Position numbers and translations under genes: made by a program
Shown: in pieces, positions 27,281 through 37,135 of the stretch
How positions within the stretch are numbered: the first letter of the stretch is position 1
Layout: each line of letters opens with the position of its first letter
Assembly (NCBI GenBank): GCA_947471985.1
Contig: CANIZL010000047.1
Span: 1 to 49,161, forward strand
Length of the DNA: 49,161 nt
DNA from: Verrucomicrobiota bacterium
GTDB lineage: Bacteria; Verrucomicrobiota; Verrucomicrobiia; Limisphaerales; UBA9464
Direction: 5' to 3'
Notes under the pieces: model-generated
The model's input: only the letters and a program-made list of their open reading frames with translations
Told to the model about the DNA's origin: nothing
Databases searched by the model: none

Positions 27281-29431
27281 ATGCGCATTCGTGGCGAAAC
27301 CTGGCGACAGACCGGGCGGCAAATTGTTGCCGCCGCGGTCGGGGCGGTTTTTGCCGCCACCCTGACGGCAGCCACGAACGCCCCGGCACTCTGGTCCTTG
27401 CAACCGATCCGGGAGGTGGCGCCGCCATCGGTGCAAAAGAGCGGCTGGGTGCGCAATGGCGTGGATGCCTTTATCCTGGCCCGGCTCGAGCGGGAAGGAT
27501 TGACCCCTTCCCCCGAAGCCGAACGCAGCGCCCTGCTCCGCCGCGTGCACCTCGACCTCACCGGACTGCCGCCAACCCCGAAAGAATTGGCGGCGTACCT
27601 CGCGGATCCGTCCGGCGACGCCTACGAGCGCGTGGTGGACCAACTGCTCGCGTCGCCCCACTACGGCGAACGCTGGGCCCGCTGGTGGCTCGATGTCGCC
27701 CGGTACGCCGATTCCAACGGGTATAGCTTTGACGCGCCGCGATCCATGTGGCCCTGGCGGAATTGGGTCATTGAAGCCTTCAATCGCGATCAGCCCTTCG
27801 ACACCTTCGTCATCGAGCAATTGGCGGGCGACCTTTTGCCGGAGTCGACCCTGCAGCAGCGCGTGGCCACGGGCTTTCATCGCAACACCCAGATCAATGA
27901 GGAAGGCGGCATTGATCCGGAACAATTCCGCATTGAATCGGTCCTGGACCGCGTCAACACCACGGGCACGGCGTTGCTGGGGCTCTCGGTGGGTTGCGCC
28001 CAATGTCACGATCACAAATACGATCCGATTTCCCAGCGGGAGTACTTCCAGCTCTACGCGTTTTTCAATCAGCAGAACGAACCGACACTGGAGGTGCCCG
28101 GGCTGCCGGCGAACGAGAGCGAAGTGAAGTCCCGTCGGCGAGAGGCGGAGGCCGAGTTTGATCGGTATTGGGGCACGTTGGGCGGCAAGATCCGTGAGTG
28201 GGAAGCGGGACTGACTCCGGCCGGGAGCGACGCCCTGCCCGGCGAGGTACGGGACGCTTTGGCGGTAGCGCCGGAAAAGCGCTCGCGCTCGCAGAAGCGG
28301 CGGCTCTATCAGGCTTCGGGGCTGGCCGACGCGGGTTATCAGCAACGGGAACAGCGGCTGGCCGATGCGGAGGCGGGACGCGGGATTTGGGCCACCACCT
28401 TGGTGCTCGCCGAACGACCGGAGCCGCGCACGAATTGCGTCTTCATCAAGGGCGATTTCACCCGGCCGGGAGCCGCGGTGACCGCGGGCACACCCGCCGC
28501 CCTGCCTCCGTTGCCGGCGACTCCGGGTCGCCCGCCGAACCGCCTGGATCTCGCCCGATGGTTGATGGATCCCCGGCATCCGCTAACCGCCCGGGTGGTG
28601 GTCAATCGCGTGTGGCAGCAGTATTTTGGGCGCGGACTGGTGGAAACCGAAAATGACTTTGGGACGCAGGGGACTCCGCCGACGCACCCGGAATTACTCG
28701 ACTGGCTGGCCCGGGGATTCCAGGCGGGCCAAGGCTCGCGCGGCGCGGCCCCTGCCCCTTCCGCGTGGCGACTCAAGGCGTTGCACCGGTTGATCGTCAC
28801 GTCGGCGACCTATCGACAGTCGTCGTGGGTGCGGCCGGAATTGGCGTCCATCGATCCCCTGAACCGCTTGAAAGCCCGGCAAAGCCGATTGCGTCTCGAC
28901 GCCGAAGTGATTCGGGACGCCGCGTTGGTGGCCAGCGGACGGCTGGTGGAAAACGTCGGCGGGCCCAGTGTTTTTCCGCCCCAACCCGAAGGCGTCACCA
29001 CCGTGGGGCAGGTGAAACGCGAATGGATTCCCTCCACCGGGGCGGATCGCTTTCGGCGCGGTCTCTACACGTGGCTCTGGCGCGCCACGCCGCATCCGTT
29101 GCTGGCGGTTTTCGATGCCCCCGAAGGGTTCACCACGTGCACGCGGCGCTTGCGATCCAATACGCCGCTCCAGGCGCTCACGCTTTTGAACGATGCCGGA
29201 TTCGTGGAACTGGCCGGAGCCCTGGCCGACCGAATTCAGCGCGAGGCGCCGCCGGCCGAACGCTTGAACTATGCCTGCCAGCTGTGCCTCGGCCGTCCAC
29301 CCCGCCCCGCTGAACGCAGCCGCCTCGAGGCGCTGTGGACGGCGGAACAAAAGGCGGCGGACGAACGGACCGCCTGGTTCAGTCTGGCCCGGGTGCTATT
29401 GAATCTCGACGAGACCATCACGCGGGAATAG
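27281..29431 (+). CDS. DUF1549/DUF1553 protein, set 2, no N-terminal cytochrome
   Basis: A 716-residue exported protein (signal IVAAAVGAVFAATLTAATNA). DUF1549 follows almost directly: VRNGVDAFILARLEREGL, RRVHLDLTGLPPTP, YGERWARWWLDVARYADSNG and VGCAQCHDHKYDPIS (one CXXCH motif). A linker with TNCVFIKGDFTRPGAAV leads to DUF1553: LTARVVVNRVWQQYFGRGLV, HPELLDWLARGF, LHRLIVTSATYRQSS and FDAPEGFTTCTRRLRSNTP. Unlike the usual family architecture there is no PSCyt1 domain before DUF1549, so it lacks the extra haem site of the neighbouring set 1 protein. The DUF1501 gene follows after 16 bp. It shares the divergent promoter region 27078-27280 with set 1. Confidence 0.92.
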   Translation: MRIRGETWRQTGRQIVAAAVGAVFAATLTAATNAPALWSLQPIREVAPPSVQKSGWVRNGVDAFILARLEREGLTPSPEAERSALLRRVHLDLTGLPPTPKELAAYLADPSGDAYERVVDQLLASPHYGERWARWWLDVARYADSNGYSFDAPRSMWPWRNWVIEAFNRDQPFDTFVIEQLAGDLLPESTLQQRVATGFHRNTQINEEGGIDPEQFRIESVLDRVNTTGTALLGLSVGCAQCHDHKYDPISQREYFQLYAFFNQQNEPTLEVPGLPANESEVKSRRREAEAEFDRYWGTLGGKIREWEAGLTPAGSDALPGEVRDALAVAPEKRSRSQKRRLYQASGLADAGYQQREQRLADAEAGRGIWATTLVLAERPEPRTNCVFIKGDFTRPGAAVTAGTPAALPPLPATPGRPPNRLDLARWLMDPRHPLTARVVVNRVWQQYFGRGLVETENDFGTQGTPPTHPELLDWLARGFQAGQGSRGAAPAPSAWRLKALHRLIVTSATYRQSSWVRPELASIDPLNRLKARQSRLRLDAEVIRDAALVASGRLVENVGGPSVFPPQPEGVTTVGQVKREWIPSTGADRFRRGLYTWLWRATPHPLLAVFDAPEGFTTCTRRLRSNTPLQALTLLNDAGFVELAGALADRIQREAPPAERLNYACQLCLGRPPRPAERSRLEALWTAEQKAADERTAWFSLARVLLNLDETITRE

Positions 29432-29447
29432 CCCAACCCACTGGCTC

Positions 29448-30917
29448 ATGAATTCACCGATCTCCGTCCAACACGCGCTCACGCGCCGCCATTTTTTCAG
29501 CCGCTGCGGCGTGGGGCTCGGCTCGATTGCGCTGGCATCCCTGTTGCGACCCGACTCGGCCCTGGCAGCGGCGGCGGGCGCCGGGGTTGCTGGAGGTACG
29601 GCGGCCTCGCCAAAGCGACCGCATTTTCCCGCCCGGGCGAAAAACGTCATCTACCTCTTCATGGCGGGCGGACCGTCCCAGCTCGATCTCTTCGACTACA
29701 AGCCCCGGTTGAACCAGCTCAACGCGCAACCGATTCCCGATTCGTACCTGACCGGAAAACGCTTCGCGTTCATGGACTCGTCGTTCAAGAACAAGAGCAC
29801 CCTGTTGGGTTCGCGTCGGGCCTTCCGCCAACGGGGGGAGTCCGGCATGTGGGTGAGTGAATTGTTTCCGCATATTTCCACGATCGTCGATGACGCGGCC
29901 TTCATTCGGACGTGCGCCACCGACGTGTTTAATCATGCGCCGGCGAAGCTGTTCATGAACACCGGCTCGTCGCAGTTCGGCCGTCCCAGCATGGGCGCGT
30001 GGGTCACGTATGGTCTGGGCAGCGCGGCGCAAAATCTGCCCGGATTTGTGGTGCTTCAAAGCGGTCCGCGGGGCCCGCGGGGCGGCGGTATCAACTGGGG
30101 GAATGGCTTTCTACCGAGCGCCTTTCAAGGTGTGCCGCTGCGCACCCAAGGGGAACCCATCCTTAACCTGAGCACGCCGTCCGGCGTCAGCCAAGCGGGC
30201 CAGCATCGGGTGATTGACGCCGTCCGGGATCTCAATCTGCAGCATCTCGTGGAGACGGGGGATCCGGAGATTGCCGGCCGCATTGCCGCCTATGAGATGG
30301 CGTACCAAATGCAGACCAGCGCGCCGGAAGCCATGGATTTACAGGGGGAATCCGCTGCGACGCTCGCGTTGTATGGCGCCGATCGCAGTCAGTCGTCGTT
30401 TGCCCGCAACTGCCTTCTCGCCCGACGCCTCGTCGAACGGGGCGTTCGTTTCATTCAGCTCTATCACACGAACTGGGACAGTCACGGCGGGCCCGGGGAA
30501 AACCTGGAGTCCGATTTTGAGAAGGTCTGTCAGCAGGTCGATCAGGGCAGCGCGGCATTGGTGAAGGATTTAAAAGCCCGCGGATTGTTGGACGACACCC
30601 TGGTCATCTGGGGCGGCGAATTTGGTCGGACGCCGATGGGTGAAAGTCGGGATAAAACCGGCCGCAATCATCATATTGAAGCCTTCACGATGTGGTTTGC
30701 CGGTGGCGGCGTGCGTCCCGGTCTCATCCTCGGCGAGACCGATGAATTGGGCTTTGGCCCGGCGAACCGGGCGGATCGCGTGCACGTTCACGATCTCCAC
30801 GCCACCATCCTGCACCTGCTGGGCATCGATCACCTGCGGCTGACGCATCACTTTCAGGGCCGCGATTTCCGCCTGACGGACGTCGAGGGCGAAGTGGTCA
30901 CGCGCCTATTGGCCTGA
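29448..30917 (+). CDS. DUF1501 exported protein, set 2
   Basis: A 489-residue DUF1501 protein with a Tat signal (TRRHFFSRCGVGLGSIALAS). Family blocks: NVIYLFMAGGPSQLDLFDYKP, SELFPHISTIVDDAAFIRT, FNHAPAKLFMNTG, SMGAWVTYGLGS, SSFARNCLLARRLVERG, NWDSHGGPGENLE, LVIWGGEFGRTPMGE and LLGIDHLRLTHHFQGRDFRLTD. It belongs to the same family as set 1 but to a different branch: set 1 has [12 protein letters not shown] and set 2 VIWGGEFGRTP. It follows the DUF1549/DUF1553 gene by 16 bp. The 1956-residue surface protein begins 95 bp later on the same strand and could be on the same transcript. Confidence 0.93.
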   Translation: MNSPISVQHALTRRHFFSRCGVGLGSIALASLLRPDSALAAAAGAGVAGGTAASPKRPHFPARAKNVIYLFMAGGPSQLDLFDYKPRLNQLNAQPIPDSYLTGKRFAFMDSSFKNKSTLLGSRRAFRQRGESGMWVSELFPHISTIVDDAAFIRTCATDVFNHAPAKLFMNTGSSQFGRPSMGAWVTYGLGSAAQNLPGFVVLQSGPRGPRGGGINWGNGFLPSAFQGVPLRTQGEPILNLSTPSGVSQAGQHRVIDAVRDLNLQHLVETGDPEIAGRIAAYEMAYQMQTSAPEAMDLQGESAATLALYGADRSQSSFARNCLLARRLVERGVRFIQLYHTNWDSHGGPGENLESDFEKVCQQVDQGSAALVKDLKARGLLDDTLVIWGGEFGRTPMGESRDKTGRNHHIEAFTMWFAGGGVRPGLILGETDELGFGPANRADRVHVHDLHATILHLLGIDHLRLTHHFQGRDFRLTDVEGEVVTRLLA

Positions 30918-31012
30918 CCCTCGGGCGTCGACTGCCGGCGGAGGACGGAGCGAGGGTTTTTAGCCAACGGCAACGACTGGAAGCCTTGCGCAAAGTACGC
31001 TAGGCATTCCCG

Positions 31013-34000
31013 ATGTTGATCCTCCGCAGCCTGTGGGCTGCCTGCATTTGTGGCTGGCTGTTGGGCTTGAGCGGACACGGCGCTCCCCCTGAGGGACCGG
31101 CCCTACCGCTGCAGTATCTGAGGCCTCTGGCCGAGCCGCCCGGCCCGTCCACCCGCCGCGGACCGATCGTGCTGAGCGAGGTCATGTATCACCCGGCGGC
31201 CCGGACCGACGGGCGAAAACTGCAGTTTATCGAGCTGTTCAATTCCCAGGTCTTTTTCGAAGACCTGTCCGGCTGGAGTCTGCGGGGGGATGTGGAATTC
31301 ACCTTTCCCACCAACACGGTTCTGCCGGCGCGCGGCTATCTGGTCGTGGCGGCGAATCCCGTCGATTTGCGCGCCGTTTACCCGGAACTGTCCGCCGCGG
31401 GTGCGGTCCCCGTGCTGGGCCCCTTTGATCGCAATGGCGCGTTATCGCACGGCAGCGGCACGCTGCGACTCCACAATCAACTCGGGGCCGTGGTCTTTGA
31501 ACTGAATTACCGCAGCGATCTACAATGGCCGGTGGCGGCCGATGGCGGCGGACCTTCCCTCGCCCTGGCCCGTCCCAGCTATGGCGAACGACACCCTTAC
31601 GCCTGGGGTCCCAGCGAAGTTCCCGGCGGTTCCCCCGGCGGCCCGGAGCCGGCCCGATCGATCACCGCCCAGGAAGCCATTGTCATCAACGAAATCCTGG
31701 CCCACTCGACACCCCCGGCGCGCGACTTCGTGGAGCTCTTCAACTATTCCGAGGCTCCCGTGGATCTCTCCGGGTGCATCCTCACCGACGATCCCACCAC
31801 AAATCGTTTTGTGATCCCGGCGGGCACGAAAATACCCGCCCGCGGCCACGTTTCGTGGGATCAAAGTGCCCTCGGATTCGGCCTCAGCTCCGCCGGCGAA
31901 CAGCTCTTCCTGTACTCCTCCAACCGCGTGCGCGTTCTCGACGCCATTCAGTTCGATGCGCAGGAGAGCGGGATCGCCTGGGGTCGCTACCCGGACGGAG
32001 CCGCCCAGTTTTTGCGCCTGCAAAGTCCCACGCCGAGTGCACCCAATGCCGCGGCCCTCGTTTCGCCGGTGGTGCTCAACGAAATTATGTATCATCCGGC
32101 CAGTGAACTCGTGGAGGATGAGTACGTGGAGATCCACAACCAAAGCCCGCAGGCGGTCGACCTGGCGGGTTGGCGCATTGAAGAAGGCGCCCACTTCACC
32201 TTTCCGGCCGGCACCGTCATTCCGCCGAACGGCTATTTTGTCATTGCCCGCAATCTGGCGTCGCTGTCGATGAATTACCCCACCTATAATCCCGCCACTT
32301 GGTTCGGCGATTTTACGGGTTCCCTCTCTGGCGCTGGTGAACGACTCACCCTCACCAAGCCATCGTTGACCCTGCAGACCAACCGGTCCGGAACGGTCAG
32401 CACTACCCAATTGAATGTGGTGGTGGACGAAGTGACCTACGGCACGGGTGGACGCTGGGGGCGTTGGGCCGACGGCGGCGGCAGTTCGCTGGAACGGCGG
32501 GATCCGCGGGCGGACGGACGTCAGGCGGCCAATTGGGCGGACTCCGACGAAACCCGGAAATCGCCCTGGGTCACGCTGCAGGCCACGGGCCCCTCCGACT
32601 TGGGAAACAGCTCCGCGGATGCGCTCCAAATCCTCTCTCATGGCGCTGGAGAATACCTCATCGACGATGTCGTCGCTCAGGTGGGAGCCGGCACCAATCG
32701 GGTGGTTAATAGTTCCTTCGATACCGGCACCGCGGGATGGACCTTTCAAGGCAATCACCTGAATTCGATCTGGGAACCGACGGAAGGCTCAAGCGCCCCG
32801 GGTTGCCTGCGCCTGCGGGCCAACGGCGCGGGTACGACGGGACCGAATCGCGCCTATACCCGCGTCACCGCCATCGCCGCCGGCAACACGGTGACGCTCC
32901 GGGCACGGGTCCGGTGGTTGCGCGGTGCACCGGCCATCCTTTTTCGGATCAAGGGGAATTATATGGAAATTCCGGGCTATGCCCTGGCCGCCCGCAATCT
33001 CGGTACCCCGGGTGCGCCCAACACGGCCCGTCTCCCGGCATCCGTGCCCAACATTACCGAGGTCTCCCATTTTCCCATCCTGCCCCGCTCCTCCGAGGTC
33101 GTGCGCATCACCGCGCGGATTCAGGATCCCGCCGGCGTGGAGACCGTCGTGCTCCGATATCACTCGGATACGACCACCACGGCGTTCAATACGCTGACGA
33201 TGACCAATTCCGGGGCCGGCTGGTATAGCGCCGAACTGCCACCGTTGTCCGGTCTGCAGCAATTTCACCTGGTGGTCACCAACTCGCTGGGACGCGTCAC
33301 CCTGTTTCCCTCCGACGCTCCGGACCGGGAGTGCAACATCCGTTACGGAGATCCCCTCCAATCGGGGGCGCTCGGTCAGTACCGGATGTGGGTCAGCAAA
33401 ACCAACGTCACGCGGTGGACCAAACGCCACGCCCTCGCCAACGATCCCTTGGACACCACCTTTGTCTACGGATCCGCCCGGGCCATTTACAATGCCGGGT
33501 CCCAATATTCCGGCAGCCCTTACCACGCGCCCGGCTACAATTCGCCGACCGGTAACAACTGCGACTACGTCGTGGTGCTGCCGCCGGATGATCCCTTCCT
33601 GGGCGAAACCGAACTCAATCTGCTCCAGCCCGGCAATGGCGGGAGCGATCCAACGGTGCAGGGCGAACAACAAGCCTATTGGATCGCCCGCCAGATCGGC
33701 CTGCCGAACTGCCATCGACGCTCCATCCTCGTCTGGTTCAACGGAACCAAGCGCGGCGTGGCCTACGACGACGCGCAACAGCCCAATGGCGACTTTATCC
33801 GGCAATGGTATCCCGATGACGACCAGGGCGATTTGCGCAAAATTCAGCTCTGGTTTGAATTCGAGGCGGACGGCAGCACCTTCAACGCCGTGGGGGCCAC
33901 CCTGGATAATTTTGTCAGCCAGGGAAAAAAGAAGCTGGCCCGCTACCGCTGGAACTGGCCGCGGCGGAGCTACGGCAACGACCCCAATAATTTCACCAAC

Positions 34001-36883
34001 ATCTATGCGCTGGTGGATGCGGTGACGACGAAGGAGGTAACGGATCGCTATACCCGGGTGTTGGAGCAGGCCACGGATGTCAGTGAATGGTTCCGGACGC
34101 ACGTGGTGGAGCATCTCGTCGGCAATAACGACAGCTATAGTTACGGCGGCGGGCAGAATATGTACGCCTACAAACCGGAGCGCGGTCCCTGGCAGCTGTT
34201 GATTTGGGACATTGATTTCGCGTTCGCCTCGGCGGATCCGAGCTCGGACATGACCAGCATCGGCGGCTCCAATGTGGGTCCGGTGAATTCGCACCCGCCC
34301 TTCGCCCGCAAGTACTACCAGGCGATGATCGACGCGTTGCGTGGGCCCCTCGATACCAACCGTTTCAATGCCATTTTGGATGCGCGTTACAACGGTCTGC
34401 GCGCCAATGGAGCCCAGGCAGGCTCGCCCTCCAGCATCAAAACCTTCCTGCGCTCGCGGCGCGATTTCATCTCCCGCCTGATCACCAACAACACCGCCCC
34501 CCTCGCGCTCAATGTGAGCCTGACCAATGGGGTTACTTCAGGAATCAATCTCGTCACCCTCTCGGGCACGGCGCCGCTGGACGCCCGGGCTCTGACCCTC
34601 GATGGGCAAGTCATCCCGGTGACCTGGACCACGCGGTCCGCCTGGACCGCGCGTGTTCCCTTCCCCTCTGGAACCAATGTCGTGACTTTGGGCGGGATCG
34701 ACGGACGGGGTTTGCCGCTGACCAACCCGCCCGTCGCTGTCCGCGTGATTGTAACCGCACCGGATGAATCGCCGGTCGGTCGAATTCTCATCAGCGAAAT
34801 TCTGCCGCAACCGGCCAGTGCCTTGTCGGCGAGTTGGATCGAACTTCAAAACACGTCCTTTAGTTCCGCCTTTGATTTGTCGGGCTGGCGGCTGGAAGGA
34901 TTGAATTACAGCGTCCCGCCCGGCACGGTGTTGGCTGCGGGTGGGCGCCTGGTCATTCCTTCGAGTCGCTATTTGTTCGGGCAGACCTACGGCCCGCAAC
35001 TGCCGGTCGCCGGCGAGTTTGCCGGTCGCCTGGATCCCGCGGGGGAAACCTTGCGCTTGATGCAGCCGGCCAGTGCGGGTACGCCCGAACGGATTATTAA
35101 TGAAATGCGCTATGGCACCGTTGCGCCCTGGCCGGAGATCATTCCGGGGACGGCGCTGCAATTGATCGACACCGCGCAGGACAATCGTCGCCCGGCCAAT
35201 TGGCTGATGGCCTCGAAGACCAGTTTGCCCACCGACTGGCTGCGAGTGTCGGCCACGCTCCCGGCCACCAGTTCGACCGTTTACCTCTATCTGGAGAATG
35301 CCGGAGACGTCTATATCGACGATTGGAGTTTGGTGGCGGGTCCGACGGCGGAAGTGGGCCCCAACCAGCTCGCTGGGGGAGATTTCGAAGGCGCGTTTCC
35401 AGGAGCCTTCCTGGTGGGATCCAATCATGCGGCATCGACCCTCACCACCGGCTTCGCGCACAGTGGCACCCATTCGCTGCATCTTGTAGCCGACAGCCCG
35501 GGAAGCACCCGGGGCTCGGCTCTCACCCTGGATCTGCCCGTGGCCCTGACCAATGGCGCCGAATACACCCTCAGCTTCTGGTATCGCCCCAAAGCGGACG
35601 GAGGCTTGGTGAGTAGTCGGTTTTCGGGTGGAACCGTCAAAGCCACCGCGGAACTTGATGGTGCCGGCATCGTCACGGGCGCGCCGGCGACCCCAGGCAC
35701 AGGTAACACGGGCGCACGTCCCCTACCCCCGCTTTACGCGCTTGCGTTGAATGAAATCATGCCCGTGAACACGGCGACGCTGCGCGATAATCGCGATCGC
35801 TTCCGACCCTGGGTTGAGATTTACAACGCCGGGAACACGGACCAGTCCCTCAGTGATTGCTTTTTGAGTCCCACTCCGGAGAACCTCGCTGCATGGCGTT
35901 TCCCTGCCGGTAGCATGGTGCCGGCCAAGGGATTTCTGGTGGTTTGGCTGGACGGAGACACGACGGCCAGCAGCGCGGCGGTCCCGCATGCCAGCTTCGC
36001 GATCGAACCCGCCGGGACGCTGATCTTGAGCCAATTGCTGGAGGGACGCGTCGGCGCGCTGGATCAGCTCAGTTATGAAGACCCGGGACCCGATCGCTCG
36101 TATGGCGACATCCCGGACGGGGACCTCCTGCGCCGACGGGTTTTCAGCACGCCCACCCCGGGCCGCATCAACTCGGCGGCGGATCCCGCCGCCCGGGTCG
36201 TGATCAATGAATGGCTGGCGGATAATGCCAACGTTTTGGCGGATCCGGCGGACGGTGATTTCGAGGATTGGTTTGAGCTGTACAATTCCGGCACCCTGCC
36301 GGTGAATTTGGGCGGCTACTTTCTGAGCAATTCGCGGGACAATCCCACCCGATTCCCGATCCCGGTCGGACGAATTCTGCCGGCTGGCGGGCATCTCTTG
36401 GTTTGGGCCGACGATGAAGCGTCCCAGAACGGTACGAACCAGACCGATCTCCACGTGGATTTCAAACTGAGCAAGGCGGGGGATACGATAGTCTTTGCCG
36501 GCCCGGATGGAACGATCCTGGACGCGGTCACCTTCGCGGGGCAAAGCCGGAATGTCAGCCAGGGACGGGAACCCGACGGCGGGGCGGCGGTGGGGAATTT
36601 CGCGCAACCGACTCCCGGGTTGGCAAATCCAGCGACCGCTGCGCCGGCCCGCATCACCCGGGTGGAACCGGCGGGCAATCAGGTAGCCTTGGCCTTTGCC
36701 GGCGCGCCGCTGCGCCGGTATGGGCTCCAAGTTCGCACGAACCTCATCGACACGACCGCCGGGTGGCGATTGGAATCGTCGACCCGGACCGACGCGGTCG
36801 GCCAGGGACAGTTCGTGAGTCCCCTCGCCGCCGACGCACCGGTGAATTTTTACCGCCTCGTGCCTTCGCCGGGGGATTTCTGA
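31013..36883 (+). CDS. giant exported protein with six lamin-tail domains and CotH
   Basis: A 1956-residue protein with a signal peptide (LWAACICGWLLGLSGHG). Lamin-tail domains start near residues 50 (GPIVLSEVMYHPA), 222 (AIVINEILAHS), 352 (PVVLNEIMYHPA), 1257 (RILISEILPQPA), 1575 (ALNEIMPVNTATLRD) and 1727 (VVINEWLADNANVLAD). Carbohydrate-binding-like beta segments with D-D-V/W endings occur near 540-650 and 1400-1560. A CotH kinase-like domain spans about 770-1170, with SILVWFNGTKRGVAYDDAQ near 905 and LLIWDIDFAFAS near 1062 as the metal-binding pair. The protein ends in a beta module finishing NFYRLVPSPGDF. It is much larger than most CotH proteins. The likely location is the cell surface or outside; substrate unknown. 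It follows the DUF1501 gene of set 2. Confidence 0.9.
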   Translation: MLILRSLWAACICGWLLGLSGHGAPPEGPALPLQYLRPLAEPPGPSTRRGPIVLSEVMYHPAARTDGRKLQFIELFNSQVFFEDLSGWSLRGDVEFTFPTNTVLPARGYLVVAANPVDLRAVYPELSAAGAVPVLGPFDRNGALSHGSGTLRLHNQLGAVVFELNYRSDLQWPVAADGGGPSLALARPSYGERHPYAWGPSEVPGGSPGGPEPARSITAQEAIVINEILAHSTPPARDFVELFNYSEAPVDLSGCILTDDPTTNRFVIPAGTKIPARGHVSWDQSALGFGLSSAGEQLFLYSSNRVRVLDAIQFDAQESGIAWGRYPDGAAQFLRLQSPTPSAPNAAALVSPVVLNEIMYHPASELVEDEYVEIHNQSPQAVDLAGWRIEEGAHFTFPAGTVIPPNGYFVIARNLASLSMNYPTYNPATWFGDFTGSLSGAGERLTLTKPSLTLQTNRSGTVSTTQLNVVVDEVTYGTGGRWGRWADGGGSSLERRDPRADGRQAANWADSDETRKSPWVTLQATGPSDLGNSSADALQILSHGAGEYLIDDVVAQVGAGTNRVVNSSFDTGTAGWTFQGNHLNSIWEPTEGSSAPGCLRLRANGAGTTGPNRAYTRVTAIAAGNTVTLRARVRWLRGAPAILFRIKGNYMEIPGYALAARNLGTPGAPNTARLPASVPNITEVSHFPILPRSSEVVRITARIQDPAGVETVVLRYHSDTTTTAFNTLTMTNSGAGWYSAELPPLSGLQQFHLVVTNSLGRVTLFPSDAPDRECNIRYGDPLQSGALGQYRMWVSKTNVTRWTKRHALANDPLDTTFVYGSARAIYNAGSQYSGSPYHAPGYNSPTGNNCDYVVVLPPDDPFLGETELNLLQPGNGGSDPTVQGEQQAYWIARQIGLPNCHRRSILVWFNGTKRGVAYDDAQQPNGDFIRQWYPDDDQGDLRKIQLWFEFEADGSTFNAVGATLDNFVSQGKKKLARYRWNWPRRSYGNDPNNFTNIYALVDAVTTKEVTDRYTRVLEQATDVSEWFRTHVVEHLVGNNDSYSYGGGQNMYAYKPERGPWQLLIWDIDFAFASADPSSDMTSIGGSNVGPVNSHPPFARKYYQAMIDALRGPLDTNRFNAILDARYNGLRANGAQAGSPSSIKTFLRSRRDFISRLITNNTAPLALNVSLTNGVTSGINLVTLSGTAPLDARALTLDGQVIPVTWTTRSAWTARVPFPSGTNVVTLGGIDGRGLPLTNPPVAVRVIVTAPDESPVGRILISEILPQPASALSASWIELQNTSFSSAFDLSGWRLEGLNYSVPPGTVLAAGGRLVIPSSRYLFGQTYGPQLPVAGEFAGRLDPAGETLRLMQPASAGTPERIINEMRYGTVAPWPEIIPGTALQLIDTAQDNRRPANWLMASKTSLPTDWLRVSATLPATSSTVYLYLENAGDVYIDDWSLVAGPTAEVGPNQLAGGDFEGAFPGAFLVGSNHAASTLTTGFAHSGTHSLHLVADSPGSTRGSALTLDLPVALTNGAEYTLSFWYRPKADGGLVSSRFSGGTVKATAELDGAGIVTGAPATPGTGNTGARPLPPLYALALNEIMPVNTATLRDNRDRFRPWVEIYNAGNTDQSLSDCFLSPTPENLAAWRFPAGSMVPAKGFLVVWLDGDTTASSAAVPHASFAIEPAGTLILSQLLEGRVGALDQLSYEDPGPDRSYGDIPDGDLLRRRVFSTPTPGRINSAADPAARVVINEWLADNANVLADPADGDFEDWFELYNSGTLPVNLGGYFLSNSRDNPTRFPIPVGRILPAGGHLLVWADDEASQNGTNQTDLHVDFKLSKAGDTIVFAGPDGTILDAVTFAGQSRNVSQGREPDGGAAVGNFAQPTPGLANPATAAPARITRVEPAGNQVALAFAGAPLRRYGLQVRTNLIDTTAGWRLESSTRTDAVGQGQFVSPLAADAPVNFYRLVPSPGDF

Positions 36884-36926
36884 AGTCCCCAGGGGGGCGG
36901 ATCGGCAGGTTCCGCAACCGGTGCCG

Positions 36927-36981
36927 GGTCTGGGTGAATTCGCCCAGACCGGGGGCCTGAACTGGGGCGTCCAACCCCAGT
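36927..36981 (+). terminator. two adjacent hairpins after the giant gene
   Basis: GGTCTGGG (36927-36934), eight bases, CCCAGACC (36943-36950) is a perfect 8-bp stem. ACTGGGG (36961-36967), seven bases, CCCCAGT (36975-36981) is a perfect 7-bp stem. They start 43 bp behind the stop of the giant gene. No T-tract follows either, so they would end transcription with help or protect the mRNA 3' end. Confidence 0.45.
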
Positions 36982-37062
36982 CCCCGGGTGGGCACGGTTG
37001 AGGGAGGAGCGAAAGTCCGCGGAAACGCTTCGAATACTGGGCAGTTTTGGTCTGAATCGAAC

Positions 37063-37078
37063 TGGCATGCCGGTTGCA
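37063..37078 (+). promoter_or_regulatory. sigma-54 promoter
   Basis: TGGCATGCCGGTTGCA matches the consensus TGGCACG-N4-TTGCW at 11 of 12 fixed positions, with the essential GG (37064-37065) and GC (37076-37077) separated by the required 10 bases. The predicted start is near 37089, about 47 bases before the ATG at 37136. Sigma-54 promoters need an ATP-dependent activator bound upstream; no activator gene or clear enhancer dyad was found in the window. Confidence 0.75.
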
Positions 37079-37135
37079 GAGGAAGGTCACAACACCGGTT
37101 AGTCCGGTTCAAAAAGTAACAACTCATTAGGTACT

